The translations under genes and the position numbers were made by a program. Source: Treponema sp. (GTDB taxonomy: Bacteria; Spirochaetota; Spirochaetia; Treponematales; Breznakiellaceae). From it: a stretch of DNA of 35,698 bases. Below the pieces are notes generated by a model, which worked only from the letters and a program-made list of their open reading frames with translations, was not told where the DNA came from and made no database searches. Positions 1 through 7,488 of this stretch are shown one piece after another. How positions within the stretch are numbered: position 1 is the first letter of the stretch; the number at the start of each line of letters is the position of its first letter. The stretch spans positions 1 to 35,698 of the forward strand of contig WRJO01000010.1 of assembly GCA_009778545.1 (NCBI GenBank), in the 5' to 3' direction.

Positions 1-94
1 AAGGGCGGGGAATTACACCCCAAGAGATTAAAAAAGAGAACAAGAATGAAACGGCAGCGACACCAGGTACGAAAAAGCCAGACACAAAAAGACC

Positions 95-1666
95 TCACTT
101 CAGCGGCCCCCGGTACTGAATCAGGCCAAGCCGATCCAGCCGTTTTCGGTGCACGGCAAGCCGCCTGGAAAAATCGTCAAAATCCTTGTCATCCCTTGGG
201 GTCCACAGGGCTTCCGAGAGGGCGCAGAGCCGGGGGAAGATCATGTACTCGGCGATTCTTGCTGCGGGGATTAGCTCGGACCACATGTTGCCCTGCCCTC
301 CCAGAATGAGGGAAGCCGCTTCCTCGCTCATTTCCGGCGTTACCGGGTCCATGGAATATGACGTGTACACCGAAATTGGCCCTGCGTACATCTGTCCCGG
401 CTCTTCCGGTTCGTCGGCGTGTTTGTAGTCAAGATAGCAGCCGCCTGTGTTAGGCGCCATAATAACGCGGTGCCCCAGGCTGCTTGCCCGTATTCCGCCC
501 TTGCTGCCCCGCCATGACATAACCACCGCCTCTTTGGGAAGCCTGAACTGCTCCGAATCCTCCAGCACCTCGTCCCAGCCGATAGCGGTCTTGCCCCGTT
601 CCGCCAGCATCCGCACGAGCCGCTGGATTATCCAGCTTTGCAGTTCGCCGGGTTTTTTGAGGCCAAGCTCGGCAAGCCTTTTTTGGCATTTGGGGCAGGC
701 CTCCCAGCGGACAAACGGCACCTCGTCCCCGCCGATATGCACGAATGACGAGGGGAAAAGACGCGCCAGGGTATCAAAGACCTTTGCGGCCAGATCGAAA
801 ATCCGGTCGTTTCCCGCGCAGAGCACGTCATCGAAAATGCCGAAGCGCTCCTCCACCTCGTAAGGCCCGCCGGTACAGCCCAGGTCGGGGTATGAGGCAA
901 GAATCGCACTGGCATGACCGGGGAGATCGACCTCCGGCACGACCTCGATATGGCGGCAGGCGGCGTAATGTACCAGTTCGCGGATTTCTTCCTCGCTGTA
1001 AAACAAGCTTTTGCTGGGTGTCGACCTCATCCTGCGATCCTTCTTGAGGGAGCCGACTTCCGTAAGCAGGGGGTATTCCCCCACCGGAAGCCGCCACCCC
1101 TGATCATCGGTCAGGTGCCAGTGGAAACGGTTGATGTGGTGCAGGGAGAGAACGTCAAGGAGACGCTTGATGAAGGGAATCGAGTAAAAATGCCGGGAAG
1201 AGTCCAGCATGAATCCCCGCCACGGAAAACGGGGATAATCGGTGATCTCCGCGCAGGGCAGAGTAAGTGCTCCGTCCCGAAAATGCGAAAGGACAAGCTG
1301 GCGCAGCGTCTGAAGCCCCTGATAGATACCGGCTCCCGTTGCGGCCCCAACTGTTATGCTTTCCCCGGTTATGCAAAGCCGGTACGATTCGTCCGCGTCG
1401 GGGAAGGCCGGTTTTGTCGAAGCCCGGCTGCTGTTACCGTCCTGGGCTGCCTCTTTCCGGCAGAGGATCGCTTTTCCCGCTTCCCCTCCAGCGTTGGCAC
1501 GGCCCATCCTCTCCATGTCCTGGCGCAGCTGCCCGGCGGCTGTTTCGATTTCCCCGCGAAAAGCATCGTCTCCTTTCAGAGGCGGCAAACCCGTTGACCG
1601 GAAAAAACCTTCCCCATAGCGGACAGACACGGGCCGGGGGATGATGGACAATTGTGTTTCTTTCAT
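95..1666 (-). CDS. Beta-N-acetylhexosaminidase, glycoside hydrolase family 20
   Basis: Predicted to release terminal N-acetylglucosamine or N-acetylgalactosamine from oligosaccharides by substrate-assisted catalysis. The 523 residues hold an N-terminal GH20b-like region (about 1-140) and a GH20 TIM barrel that begins near PRFPWRGFMLDSSRHF. The catalytic pair sits in HIGGDEVPF (D314, E315). Further family landmarks are FHWHLTDDQGWR, VPEVDLPGH, GWDEVLE and GGQGNMWSE. No signal peptide or lipobox is visible at the N-terminus, so it probably works in the cytoplasm on imported sugars or recycled wall fragments. The ATG lies only 17 bp after the dnaJ stop, so it may be read with the chaperone genes; its Shine-Dalgarno is weak (AAGAAG). 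Family call is secure; substrate is not known. Confidence 0.93.
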   Translation of the reverse strand: MKETQLSIIPRPVSVRYGEGFFRSTGLPPLKGDDAFRGEIETAAGQLRQDMERMGRANAGGEAGKAILCRKEAAQDGNSSRASTKPAFPDADESYRLCITGESITVGAATGAGIYQGLQTLRQLVLSHFRDGALTLPCAEITDYPRFPWRGFMLDSSRHFYSIPFIKRLLDVLSLHHINRFHWHLTDDQGWRLPVGEYPLLTEVGSLKKDRRMRSTPSKSLFYSEEEIRELVHYAACRHIEVVPEVDLPGHASAILASYPDLGCTGGPYEVEERFGIFDDVLCAGNDRIFDLAAKVFDTLARLFPSSFVHIGGDEVPFVRWEACPKCQKRLAELGLKKPGELQSWIIQRLVRMLAERGKTAIGWDEVLEDSEQFRLPKEAVVMSWRGSKGGIRASSLGHRVIMAPNTGGCYLDYKHADEPEEPGQMYAGPISVYTSYSMDPVTPEMSEEAASLILGGQGNMWSELIPAARIAEYMIFPRLCALSEALWTPRDDKDFDDFSRRLAVHRKRLDRLGLIQYRGPLK

Positions 1667-1683
1667 AATTGCTTCTTAAAAAT

Positions 1684-2808
1684 TTAATCGCCAAGCTGCG
1701 AAAGCGGGATGGGGCCGGGGCTGTCGTTTTGCGCCTCGACGCTGGCCAGCTCCTCGAGCAGCTCTTTGCCCCGACGGGACAGCTTTTCCGGCACACGGAC
1801 AATCAGCTTGATATAGAGGTCGCCCCGGCGGTTCCCCGAGGGAACACCTTCGTCGCGGATTCGGAGCATCTTGCCGTTTTGGGTTCCGGCGGGCACCTTC
1901 ACCTTTATTGTCTTATTGTCAAGCGTGCTTACATAGATTTCCGCACCAAGGCTTGCCTGAGTGATCGAGATTGGAACCGCGCAGTATAGGTCCAAATTCT
2001 GCCTCTCAAAATACTCGTGCGGTTTTATCCGTATCACCACGTACAGGTCGCCCGGAGGGCCGCCGTTGGGGCCGGCGTCACCCTGCCTGGGAATGACCAC
2101 GCGCTTGCCGTTTTCAGTGCCGGAGGGAATAGTCACCATTATCTTCTGACGCTTTTTCTGTGTGCCGGATCCGCCGCACTCCATGCATGGCTTCTCAATA
2201 ATATATCCTTCGCCCCTACAGGTATGGCAAGTTGTGGCTACCGAGAAAAAGCCTTGGCTGAGGCGTACCTGGCCGGATCCCTGGCAGGTGGGGCAGGTTT
2301 TTCTGCCAGCGCCGCTTGCCGCCCCGGAGCCTTTGCAGCCGGGGCAGGATTCACTGTGAGAAAACTGGATTTCAACCTTCGTACCGAAAACCGCATCTTT
2401 GAAGGGTATTTCGATGTCGTAACGGAGATTTGCCCCCTGCCGGACACCCCCCTGGCCGCCTCTGCGGAAACCGCCACCAAAGCCAAAGATGCTTTCAAAA
2501 ATGCTGCCGAAGTCGCTGCCGCCGAAAATGTCTTCAAAACCCCGGAAATTGCTCCAGTCGTGGGTCTGACCGCCGCCCATGCTGTCAACGCCCGCAAAGC
2601 CAAACTGGTCGTAGGCGGCTTTTTTCTTGTCGTCGGCAAGCACCTCGTAGGCTTCGGTGGCTTCCTTGAACTTTTCCTCAGCTTCCTTGTTGCCGGGATT
2701 TTTATCGGGGTGATTCTGTATGGCAAGTTTGCGGTATGCCTTTTTTATGTCGTCTTTTGAGGCAGATTTGTCTACTCCGAGAACTTCATAATAGTCGCGT
2801 TTTGCCAT
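1684..2808 (-). CDS. dnaJ: Chaperone DnaJ (Hsp40, type I)
   Basis: Co-chaperone that delivers unfolded proteins to DnaK and stimulates its ATPase. All type I DnaJ parts are present in 374 residues: the J domain with HPD at residues 33-35, a Gly/Phe-rich linker rich in GG and FGG, a zinc-binding domain with four CxxCxGxG repeats ([32 protein letters not shown]), and the C-terminal substrate-binding domains. Length is normal for the family. The ATG has an AAGGAT Shine-Dalgarno a few bases upstream. It lies downstream of grpE and dnaK on the same strand, but a 643-bp repeat-rich gap separates it from dnaK, so it may have its own promoter. The GH20 gene follows closely. Confidence 0.98.
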   Translation of the reverse strand: MAKRDYYEVLGVDKSASKDDIKKAYRKLAIQNHPDKNPGNKEAEEKFKEATEAYEVLADDKKKAAYDQFGFAGVDSMGGGQTHDWSNFRGFEDIFGGSDFGSIFESIFGFGGGFRRGGQGGVRQGANLRYDIEIPFKDAVFGTKVEIQFSHSESCPGCKGSGAASGAGRKTCPTCQGSGQVRLSQGFFSVATTCHTCRGEGYIIEKPCMECGGSGTQKKRQKIMVTIPSGTENGKRVVIPRQGDAGPNGGPPGDLYVVIRIKPHEYFERQNLDLYCAVPISITQASLGAEIYVSTLDNKTIKVKVPAGTQNGKMLRIRDEGVPSGNRRGDLYIKLIVRVPEKLSRRGKELLEELASVEAQNDSPGPIPLSQLGD

Positions 2809-2854
2809 TACATATCCTTACCCAAAAGCGGGAAAACACCCGTAAATTATTTTT

Positions 2855-2976
2855 CTCAGAAATGTATGCTAGAACAATCATTTCGGGGCCCGTCGGAGGC
2901 CAAGTGCACTCGTGCTGATCGCACGGCACACTTGCCTCCGACACCCCCGTTACATTATCGGGCATACATTTCTGAG
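2855..2976. repeat. Nested inverted repeat (MITE- or REP-like)
   Basis: The outer arms are perfect 15-mers: CTCAGAAATGTATGC at 2855-2869 and its reverse complement at 2962-2976. Inside them are second arms, GTCGGAGGCCAAGTG at 2892-2906 against CACTTGCCTCCGAC at 2929-2942, matching except for one extra C. The outer arm sequence occurs a third time near 3149-3163 in the second tandem copy. Beyond the outer arms, GGGAAAACACCC on the left and GGGGGTATTTCC on the right are also partly complementary. The nested design resembles short palindromic mobile or structural elements. No transposase gene is nearby. Confidence 0.75.
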
Positions 2977-3228
2977 CATCTATTCGATGGGGGTATTTCC
3001 ACGCTCGCTAACAAGTATATGGCAAAACACCTCTGCGGGGGAAGGGGCCCGTCGTCGCCAACTTGTTGGCGCGGCCAACGCACCGTGCGGGGCACGGTAC
3101 GCGCGAACTTTAGTTCGATGCCTCCGACACCCCCATTACATTATCCGGCATACATTTCTGAGCATCTGTTCGCTGGGGGTGTTTTCTCACTTATACCAGT
3201 ATATGGTAAAACACCTCTGTGAGGGAAG
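2885..3228. repeat. Two-copy tandem repeat with different hairpin cores
   Basis: Both copies start with GGGGCCCGTCG (2885 and 3044). Both continue, after a variable core, with GCCTCCGACACCCCC (2934 and 3120), then ACATTATCSGGCATACATTT, TCTGAGCATCT and AARACACCTCTGYG. The offset is 159 bp at the left edge and 186 bp in the right part, so the second core is longer by about 27 bp. Copy 1 has the GTCGGAGGC hairpin in its core. Copy 2 instead has GCCAAC/GTTGGC (3057-3070), ACCGTGC/GCACGGT (3082-3098, GGG loop) and GAAC/GTTC. The flanks are conserved while the cores are not. Confidence 0.7.
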
Positions 3229-3318
3229 TTATCGGGTACTTCCCATATTAAACAGATGACAGTCACCATATTTCGCTGGCTCCCCCGTGAGGGGACATTT
3301 TCCGGCTCTCTCCCTATG

Positions 3319-3383
3319 GCGGTTTACGACGTTTCGCCGTAGGCGAAATGTAGGTGCGGGCGTGAGACCGCACCGTAAACCGC
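3319..3383. repeat. Cruciform or three-way-junction palindrome
   Basis: The outer stem is a perfect 10-bp pair, GCGGTTTACG (3319-3328) with CGTAAACCGC (3374-3383). It encloses two further hairpins. The first is ACGTTTCGCC (3329-3338) with GGCGAAATGT (3342-3351), nine of ten pairs plus a possible G-U. The second is GTGCGG (3354-3359) with CCGCAC (3368-3373). The parts abut almost without unpaired bases, as in a folded RNA or an extruded cruciform. It could be a small RNA, part of the dnaK 3' untranslated region, or a genomic palindromic element. Confidence 0.65.
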
Positions 3384-3385
3384 TG

Positions 3386-3415
3386 CGTTAAACGCCGTTT
3401 TAATGGCGGTTAACG
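3386..3415. repeat. Short hairpin downstream of dnaK
   Basis: CGTTAAACGCC (3386-3396) pairs with GGCGGTTAACG (3405-3415) at ten of eleven positions, around an 8-base loop rich in T on the plus strand (A on the dnaK transcript). It sits between the three-way junction and the long hairpin at the end of dnaK. No run of U follows on the minus-strand transcript, so it is not a standard intrinsic terminator. Confidence 0.55.
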
Positions 3416-3417
3416 TG

Positions 3418-3469
3418 GTTGTAGACGACGTGTGAGTTTGCTTCCGCAAACTCACTTGTCGTCTACAAC
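3418..3469 (-). repeat. Long hairpin overlapping the dnaK stop codon
   Basis: Arms of 24 nt (3418-3441 and 3446-3469) pair at 22 of 24 positions around a 4-nt loop. The outer half is GTTGTAGACGAC with GTCGTCTACAAC; the inner half is GTGAGTTTGC-type with GCAAACTCAC. The right arm includes the dnaK stop codon (3452-3454) and about its last five codons. In the dnaK transcript the stem is very stable, but no U-tract follows, so it may act as a 3'-end stabiliser, a processing site or a Rho-type stop rather than an intrinsic terminator. Confidence 0.8.
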
Positions 3470-5407
3470 TTCGTAGTCTGCGTCTTCGGCGCTTTTGGTG
3501 TTATCGTCTCCGCCGCTACCTTGGCCGGCGCCGCCCATGTTGGGGTTGAAGCCTCCGGCGCCCATGTCCGGGCCGGGGCCTTGTGCGCCTGCCGCGCCGG
3601 AGGCTGCTTGCGCCTTGTAAATTTCTTCGGCGATTTTGTACGAGGCCTGTTTCAAAGCCTCGGTCTTGTCCTTGATCGCCTGGATTTCGCCGCCTTCAAG
3701 GGCTTTGCGGAGATCGGCTATGGCTTCCTCGGCTTTTGCCTTGTCTTCCGCGCTGACCTTGTCGCCCAGATCCTTGATGTTCTTCTCGGTGCTGTAGATC
3801 ATCGAGTCCGCCTCGTTGCGGACCTCAGCCCTCTCCCGCTCCTTCTTGTCTTCCTCGGCGTGGAGTTCCGCCTCTTTTACCATGCGCTCAATTTCACTGT
3901 CGCTGATGCCGCTGGAACTTTCAATCCGTATCTTCTGTTCCTTGCCCGTGCCAAGGTCTTTCGCGCTGACGTGGACAATGCCGTTCGCGTCAATGTCGAA
4001 GGCGACCTCGATCTGCGGAACGCCTCGGGGCGCGGGCGGAATGCCCACCAGATCGAAGCGGCCAAGCACGCGGTTCTGGGTTGCCATCTCGCGCTCGCCC
4101 TGCAATACCTGGATGGAAACCGCAGTCTGCCCGTCGGCGGCGGTGGAGAATATCTGGCTCTTTTTGGTGGGGATGGTGGTGTTGCGGGTGATAAGCCGCG
4201 TCATCACGCCGCCCAGGGTTTCAATGCCCAGCGAGAGGGGGGTTACGTCCAGCAGCAGCACGTCTTTTACGTCGCCGCCGAGAATGCCGCCCTGAATCGC
4301 CGCGCCAACGGCGACCGCTTCGTCGGGGTTCACGCCCTTGTTCGGTTCTTTTTTGAACAGGTCCTTGACGATCTGCTGCACCGCCGGAATGCGGGTGGAG
4401 CCGCCGACAAGGATTACTTCGTCGATCTGATCGGCGTTCAGGCCGGCGTCTTTCAGCGCCTTGACGCAGGGCTCCTTCGACCGTTCAAGAAGATCGCCGA
4501 CCATCTGTTCGAACCTCGCCCGGGTGAGCGATTTTTGCAGATGCTTGGGGCCGCTCTGATCGGCGGTGACAAAGGGCAGGTTGATCTCGGTGGTCTGCAT
4601 GGCGGACAATTCGATCTTCGCCTTTTCCGACGCTTCGCGCAAACGCTGCAGGGCCATCCTGTCCTGCCCCAGGTCGATGCCCGTATCGTTCTTAAATTCG
4701 CTGATAAGCCATTCCAGAATTTTAAGGTCGAAATCGTCGCCGCCCAGGTGGGTATCCCCGTTGGTGGACTTTACCTCGAAAACGCCGTCGCCCAGTTCCA
4801 GGATGGAAATGTCGAAAGTGCCGCCGCCCAGGTCGTACACGGCGATGGTCTTTTCTTTTTTCTGATCCTTGTTAAAGCCGAAAGCAAGGGAGGCGGCGGT
4901 CGGCTCGTTGATGATCCGCTTTACCTCAAGGCCGGCGATCTTGCCCGCGTCCTTGGTCGCCTGCCGCTGGGCGTCGTTGAAGTACGCCGGCACGGTAATT
5001 ACCGCTTCGGTGACCGTTTCGCCCAGATAGTCCTCGGCGGTCTGCTTCATCTTCTGCAAAACAAAGGCGGAAATTTCCTGCGGGGAATATTTCTTTCCGA
5101 GAATGTCCACCCGCACGTCGTCGCCCTGCTCTACCACGTGGTAGGGTACCCGCCTCATCTCGTTGGAAACTTCCGAGTAGCGGCGTCCCACAAAACGTTT
5201 GATTGAGTAGACGGTATTTTCCGGGTTCGTAATCATCTGGTTTTTTGCCGGCTGGCCGGTTATACGGTCGCCTTTGCTGGTAAAGCCGACAATGGAGGGG
5301 GTAGTTCTGCCTCCCTCCGAATTCTGAATGACTACCGGCTCGCCGCCTTCCAGAACGGCCACGCAGGAATTGGTGGTTCCCAGGTCAATTCCAATAATCT
5401 TTCCCAT
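3452..5407 (-). CDS. dnaK: Chaperone DnaK (Hsp70)
   Basis: ATP-driven protein-folding chaperone of 651 residues. The N-terminal nucleotide-binding domain carries [13 protein letters not shown] (phosphate 1), [14 protein letters not shown] (phosphate 2) and [14 protein letters not shown] (adenosine). The linker [20 protein letters not shown] leads to the beta-sandwich substrate domain. An alpha-helical lid, a Gly/Ala/Gln-rich tail and an acidic [10 protein letters not shown] end follow. Length and domain order are normal. The ATG has an AAGGAG Shine-Dalgarno seven or so bases upstream. grpE is 165 bp upstream on the same strand, with a long inverted repeat between them. The last codons lie in the arm of a stable hairpin. 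Works with GrpE and DnaJ encoded alongside. Confidence 0.99.
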   Translation of the reverse strand: MGKIIGIDLGTTNSCVAVLEGGEPVVIQNSEGGRTTPSIVGFTSKGDRITGQPAKNQMITNPENTVYSIKRFVGRRYSEVSNEMRRVPYHVVEQGDDVRVDILGKKYSPQEISAFVLQKMKQTAEDYLGETVTEAVITVPAYFNDAQRQATKDAGKIAGLEVKRIINEPTAASLAFGFNKDQKKEKTIAVYDLGGGTFDISILELGDGVFEVKSTNGDTHLGGDDFDLKILEWLISEFKNDTGIDLGQDRMALQRLREASEKAKIELSAMQTTEINLPFVTADQSGPKHLQKSLTRARFEQMVGDLLERSKEPCVKALKDAGLNADQIDEVILVGGSTRIPAVQQIVKDLFKKEPNKGVNPDEAVAVGAAIQGGILGGDVKDVLLLDVTPLSLGIETLGGVMTRLITRNTTIPTKKSQIFSTAADGQTAVSIQVLQGEREMATQNRVLGRFDLVGIPPAPRGVPQIEVAFDIDANGIVHVSAKDLGTGKEQKIRIESSSGISDSEIERMVKEAELHAEEDKKERERAEVRNEADSMIYSTEKNIKDLGDKVSAEDKAKAEEAIADLRKALEGGEIQAIKDKTEALKQASYKIAEEIYKAQAASGAAGAQGPGPDMGAGGFNPNMGGAGQGSGGDDNTKSAEDADYEVVDDK

Positions 5408-5462
5408 TTTTTGTTCTCCTTCTCTCTTCTGTTCTTTATATACGTAAATATACCGAATTAGT

Positions 5463-5581
5463 AGGGACTGGGGAATGGGGATCGGGGACTAGGGGTTATT
5501 GTACGTTGTCGTTGCATGAAAAAACACGCCATGTTTTCGAACGAAAACTCCCCAGTCCCTGATCCCCAGTCCCTAGTCCCT
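5463..5581. repeat. Long inverted repeat running into the grpE stop codon
   Basis: Left arm 5463-5495 begins AGGGACTGGGGAATGGGGAT and right arm 5549-5581 is its imperfect reverse complement, with about 29 of 33 positions pairing. The loop is about 53 bp and holds a smaller palindrome, GTTTTCG-AA-CGAAAAC. Each arm is itself made of two GGGACT-(A/G)-GGG-like blocks. The right arm contains the grpE stop codon (5573-5575) and its last two codons (Arg, Asp). Repeats of this GGGACTGGGG kind look like a dispersed genomic element rather than a terminator, since no U-tract follows. Confidence 0.8.
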
Positions 5582-6292
5582 CTCTTCCGGCATTAAAACC
5601 TTTACTTTCGCGGCGCGGATTACGCGGTCTTTCAGCATGTAGCCTTTGACAAAATCCTCCACAACGACCGGCTCCTCGATTTCGCCCGATTTTTCCATCA
5701 TCATCGCCTCGTGGATGTTGGGATCGAACAGCTCTCCGGCGGAATTGAAACGCTTAAGCCCCCACTTGGCCTCAAGCTGGCTTACCAGGCGCTTCTCGAT
5801 CATGGTGATGCCGTCGAGCATGGCCTTGCCTGTCGGCAGTTCTGCCAGCTCCTGCGAAGCCTCCGCCGACTGTATCGCCCGCTCAAAATCGTCAATCACG
5901 GGGATGATGTCCAAAAGCAGGCTCTGGTTGGCGTATTCGATGGCGTTCTGCTTCTCCTGGTTCATCCTTTTGCGGAAATTTTCAAATTCAGCGGCTTTTC
6001 GCAGGAGCTGGTCGCGGGATTCGGCAAGCTGTTCGGCCAATTCCGCCGTTTTTGCCTCCAGGGCAGCGGTTGAATCGTCAAAATCCGCTTCGTCCGGCTG
6101 ATCGCCTTCTTCGTTCACGGCATTTTCGGCGGATTCGATCCATTCGACGAGGGTTTCGTCGTCTGAATCCCCGTTTTCGGATGGGTTCTGCGCCCCTATT
6201 TGGGCATCATCTGTCGGCGAATCTATTGTCGCTCCCTCTTTGCGGGCAGTTTCTTCCATTTCGCCGTCGTTTTTTGAATCAGTGTGCTGCAT
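5573..6292 (-). CDS. grpE: Nucleotide exchange factor GrpE
   Basis: Releases ADP from DnaK and helps tune the heat-shock response. The 239 residues comprise an acidic, low-complexity N-terminal stretch of about 75 residues, a long coiled coil (ALEAKTAELAEQLAESRDQL), and the GrpE core with AAEFENFRKRMNQEK, IIPVIDDFERAI and the beta domain NSAGELFDPNIHEAM. The acidic extension makes it longer than the roughly 200 residues of many GrpE proteins. It is the first gene of the minus-strand chaperone set. No hrcA is found upstream in this window, where a divergent ABC transporter begins instead. The start at 6292 has a modest GGAAG upstream; ATG codon 12 is a weaker alternative. Confidence 0.97.
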   Translation of the reverse strand: MQHTDSKNDGEMEETARKEGATIDSPTDDAQIGAQNPSENGDSDDETLVEWIESAENAVNEEGDQPDEADFDDSTAALEAKTAELAEQLAESRDQLLRKAAEFENFRKRMNQEKQNAIEYANQSLLLDIIPVIDDFERAIQSAEASQELAELPTGKAMLDGITMIEKRLVSQLEAKWGLKRFNSAGELFDPNIHEAMMMEKSGEIEEPVVVEDFVKGYMLKDRVIRAAKVKVLMPEERD

Positions 6293-6418
6293 GGGTATTT
6301 ACTTCCATTCAAAAGTACTACATTATCCGGCGCGGGTCAATATGCCGTTTAGGCCTCTAGCCATGTTCAATTTCTGGTTCTATCATTTAAATACTAGGGC
6401 AACAAGGAGGAGAATAAG

Positions 6419-7399
6419 ATGAAGAAATTTTTTTGCTTCGCGGCGGCGCTGTTCCTGGCGGGAATGGCGATTTCATGCAAAAAGGCGGATAGCACAAGTG
6501 TAATCATTTACACGAGCACTGAGGATTTCCGCACCGAGCACATGCAGGAACTGCTCAAGGAACAATTCCCCAACTACGACATTACCCTGCAGGTGCTGTC
6601 CACCGGAAACCACGCGGCGAAACTCAAGGCGGAAGGGACGCAAACCGAGGCGGACATCATTCTGAATCTGGAAACCGGCTATCTGGAAGGCCTGCAGGAT
6701 ATTATGGCGGACCTTTCTGGATACAACATATCCGAATTTCTGCCGGAGATGATTCCTGCATCCAAACGTTTCCTGCCCTGGGACAAATCTTCCGGGGCCA
6801 TTGTGATCAACCAATCCAAACTGGAAATGCTGGGGCTTCCAATCCCCTATTCCTACCAGGATCTGCTGAGTCCCGTATATAAAGGACTCATCTCCATGCC
6901 GAATCCCAAAACATCCGGCACGGGCTATATGTTTCTGGTCAGCCTGATCAACGCCTGGGGCGAGGACGCGGCTTTTGAATACTTTGATCGCCTTGCGGAA
7001 AATATTCTGCAATTCACCACTTCCGGCTCCGGCCCGGTAAATGCGCTGATCCAGGGCGAAGTTGCCATCGGCCTGGGCATGACCCTGACCGCCGTCAACG
7101 CCATCAACACCCGAGGCGTTCCGCTGGAACTGCTGTACTTCGCCGAGGGAGCGCCGAGCATTACCACCAGCTTTGGAATCATCAAGGGGAAGGAAACCAG
7201 ACCGGTAGTGAAAGAAGTTTTTGAATTTGCCATGACAAAGCTGGTAAAGGACGACAAGGAACTGTACTGCCCGGAGCCGGTCATGGTGAACCAGATCAAT
7301 ACCATCGCCAACTATCCCAGGGACATCTCCTATGCCAACATGGACGGCGTGTACGATCTGCCCCTGAAAGAACGGCTTCTGGAAAAGTGGAGATATTGA
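6419..7399 (+). CDS. ABC transporter substrate-binding lipoprotein (Fe3+/aminoethylphosphonate type)
   Basis: Extracytoplasmic binding protein of 326 residues. A lipoprotein signal (MKKFFCFAAALFLAGMAISC, Cys20) is followed by a two-lobed periplasmic-binding fold that opens with SVIIYTSTEDFR. This is characteristic of the FbpA/PotD/PhnS group, which binds ferric iron, polyamines or 2-aminoethylphosphonate. The C-terminal lobe has NPKTSGTGYMFLVSLI and IGLGMTLTAVNA. The ATG is preceded by GGAGGAGA at ideal spacing. It is the first gene of a plus-strand set with the ATPase, permease, cytidylyltransferase and two polymer or lipid-modifying enzymes. The downstream CTP-dependent enzyme makes an amino-alcohol phosphate or phosphonate a reasonable guess for the substrate, but no ligand residues were assigned. 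Confidence 0.88.
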   Translation: MKKFFCFAAALFLAGMAISCKKADSTSVIIYTSTEDFRTEHMQELLKEQFPNYDITLQVLSTGNHAAKLKAEGTQTEADIILNLETGYLEGLQDIMADLSGYNISEFLPEMIPASKRFLPWDKSSGAIVINQSKLEMLGLPIPYSYQDLLSPVYKGLISMPNPKTSGTGYMFLVSLINAWGEDAAFEYFDRLAENILQFTTSGSGPVNALIQGEVAIGLGMTLTAVNAINTRGVPLELLYFAEGAPSITTSFGIIKGKETRPVVKEVFEFAMTKLVKDDKELYCPEPVMVNQINTIANYPRDISYANMDGVYDLPLKERLLEKWRY

Positions 7400-7488
7400 G
7401 GGAATCAACGAATGACACGAATGAACGCGAATAAACCAAGGATTAGCCTTCGTTGAGAAATATCCAAAAAATCAGGAGGGCGAGGGTA
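7400..7488. repeat. Spacer with short direct and inverted repeats
   Basis: Between the binding protein and the ATPase, CGAATGA-like units recur (ACGAATGACACGAATGAACG). The octamer TCAACGAA (7405-7412) is matched by its reverse complement at 7449-7456. The pair could form a weak stem around a 36-nt loop. It could set the ratio of binding protein to ATPase and permease by slowing transcription or stabilising the upstream RNA, which is common in ABC operons, but it is not strong enough for a firm call. Confidence 0.35.

Larger units (their letters stand above)
2809..3451. other. Repeat-rich gap between dnaK and dnaJ, no gene
   Basis: This is the only gap longer than 300 bases in the window. The open frames here (for example 2866-3222 and 2912-3259 on plus) have biased, low-sense translations and no ribosome binding site. 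They coincide with repeats, so I do not call them genes. The gap instead contains a two-copy tandem repeat, a larger inverted repeat, a three-way-junction-like structure and two further hairpins, entered separately. No CIRCE element (TTAGCACTC-N9-GAGTGCTAA) was found by eye. Confidence 0.7.

Noticed and set aside
46-309. 87-residue plus-strand frame at the left edge
   Set aside because: Mostly antisense to the GH20 gene; no recognisable product. A GGGG/CCCC stem at 7-21 is too short and has no T-run, so it is not called a terminator.
2017-2760. 247-residue plus-strand open frame
   Set aside because: Antisense to dnaJ, no ribosome site, Ala/Gly-rich shadow sequence.
2855-3228. CRISPR array
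   Set aside because: Only two copies, unequal spacing, repeats far longer than CRISPR repeats and no cas gene nearby.
2866-3259. Two overlapping plus-strand frames between dnaK and dnaJ
   Set aside because: They follow the tandem repeat, share repeated peptide blocks only because the DNA repeats, and have no ribosome site.
3521-5206. 561-residue plus-strand open frame
   Set aside because: It is antisense to dnaK along its length; the translation has no domain sense and the opposite strand is a full Hsp70 gene.
6319-6331. Repeat copy upstream of grpE
   Set aside because: Only 13 bases match the intergenic element; too little to call a further copy, though noted under the repeat finding.
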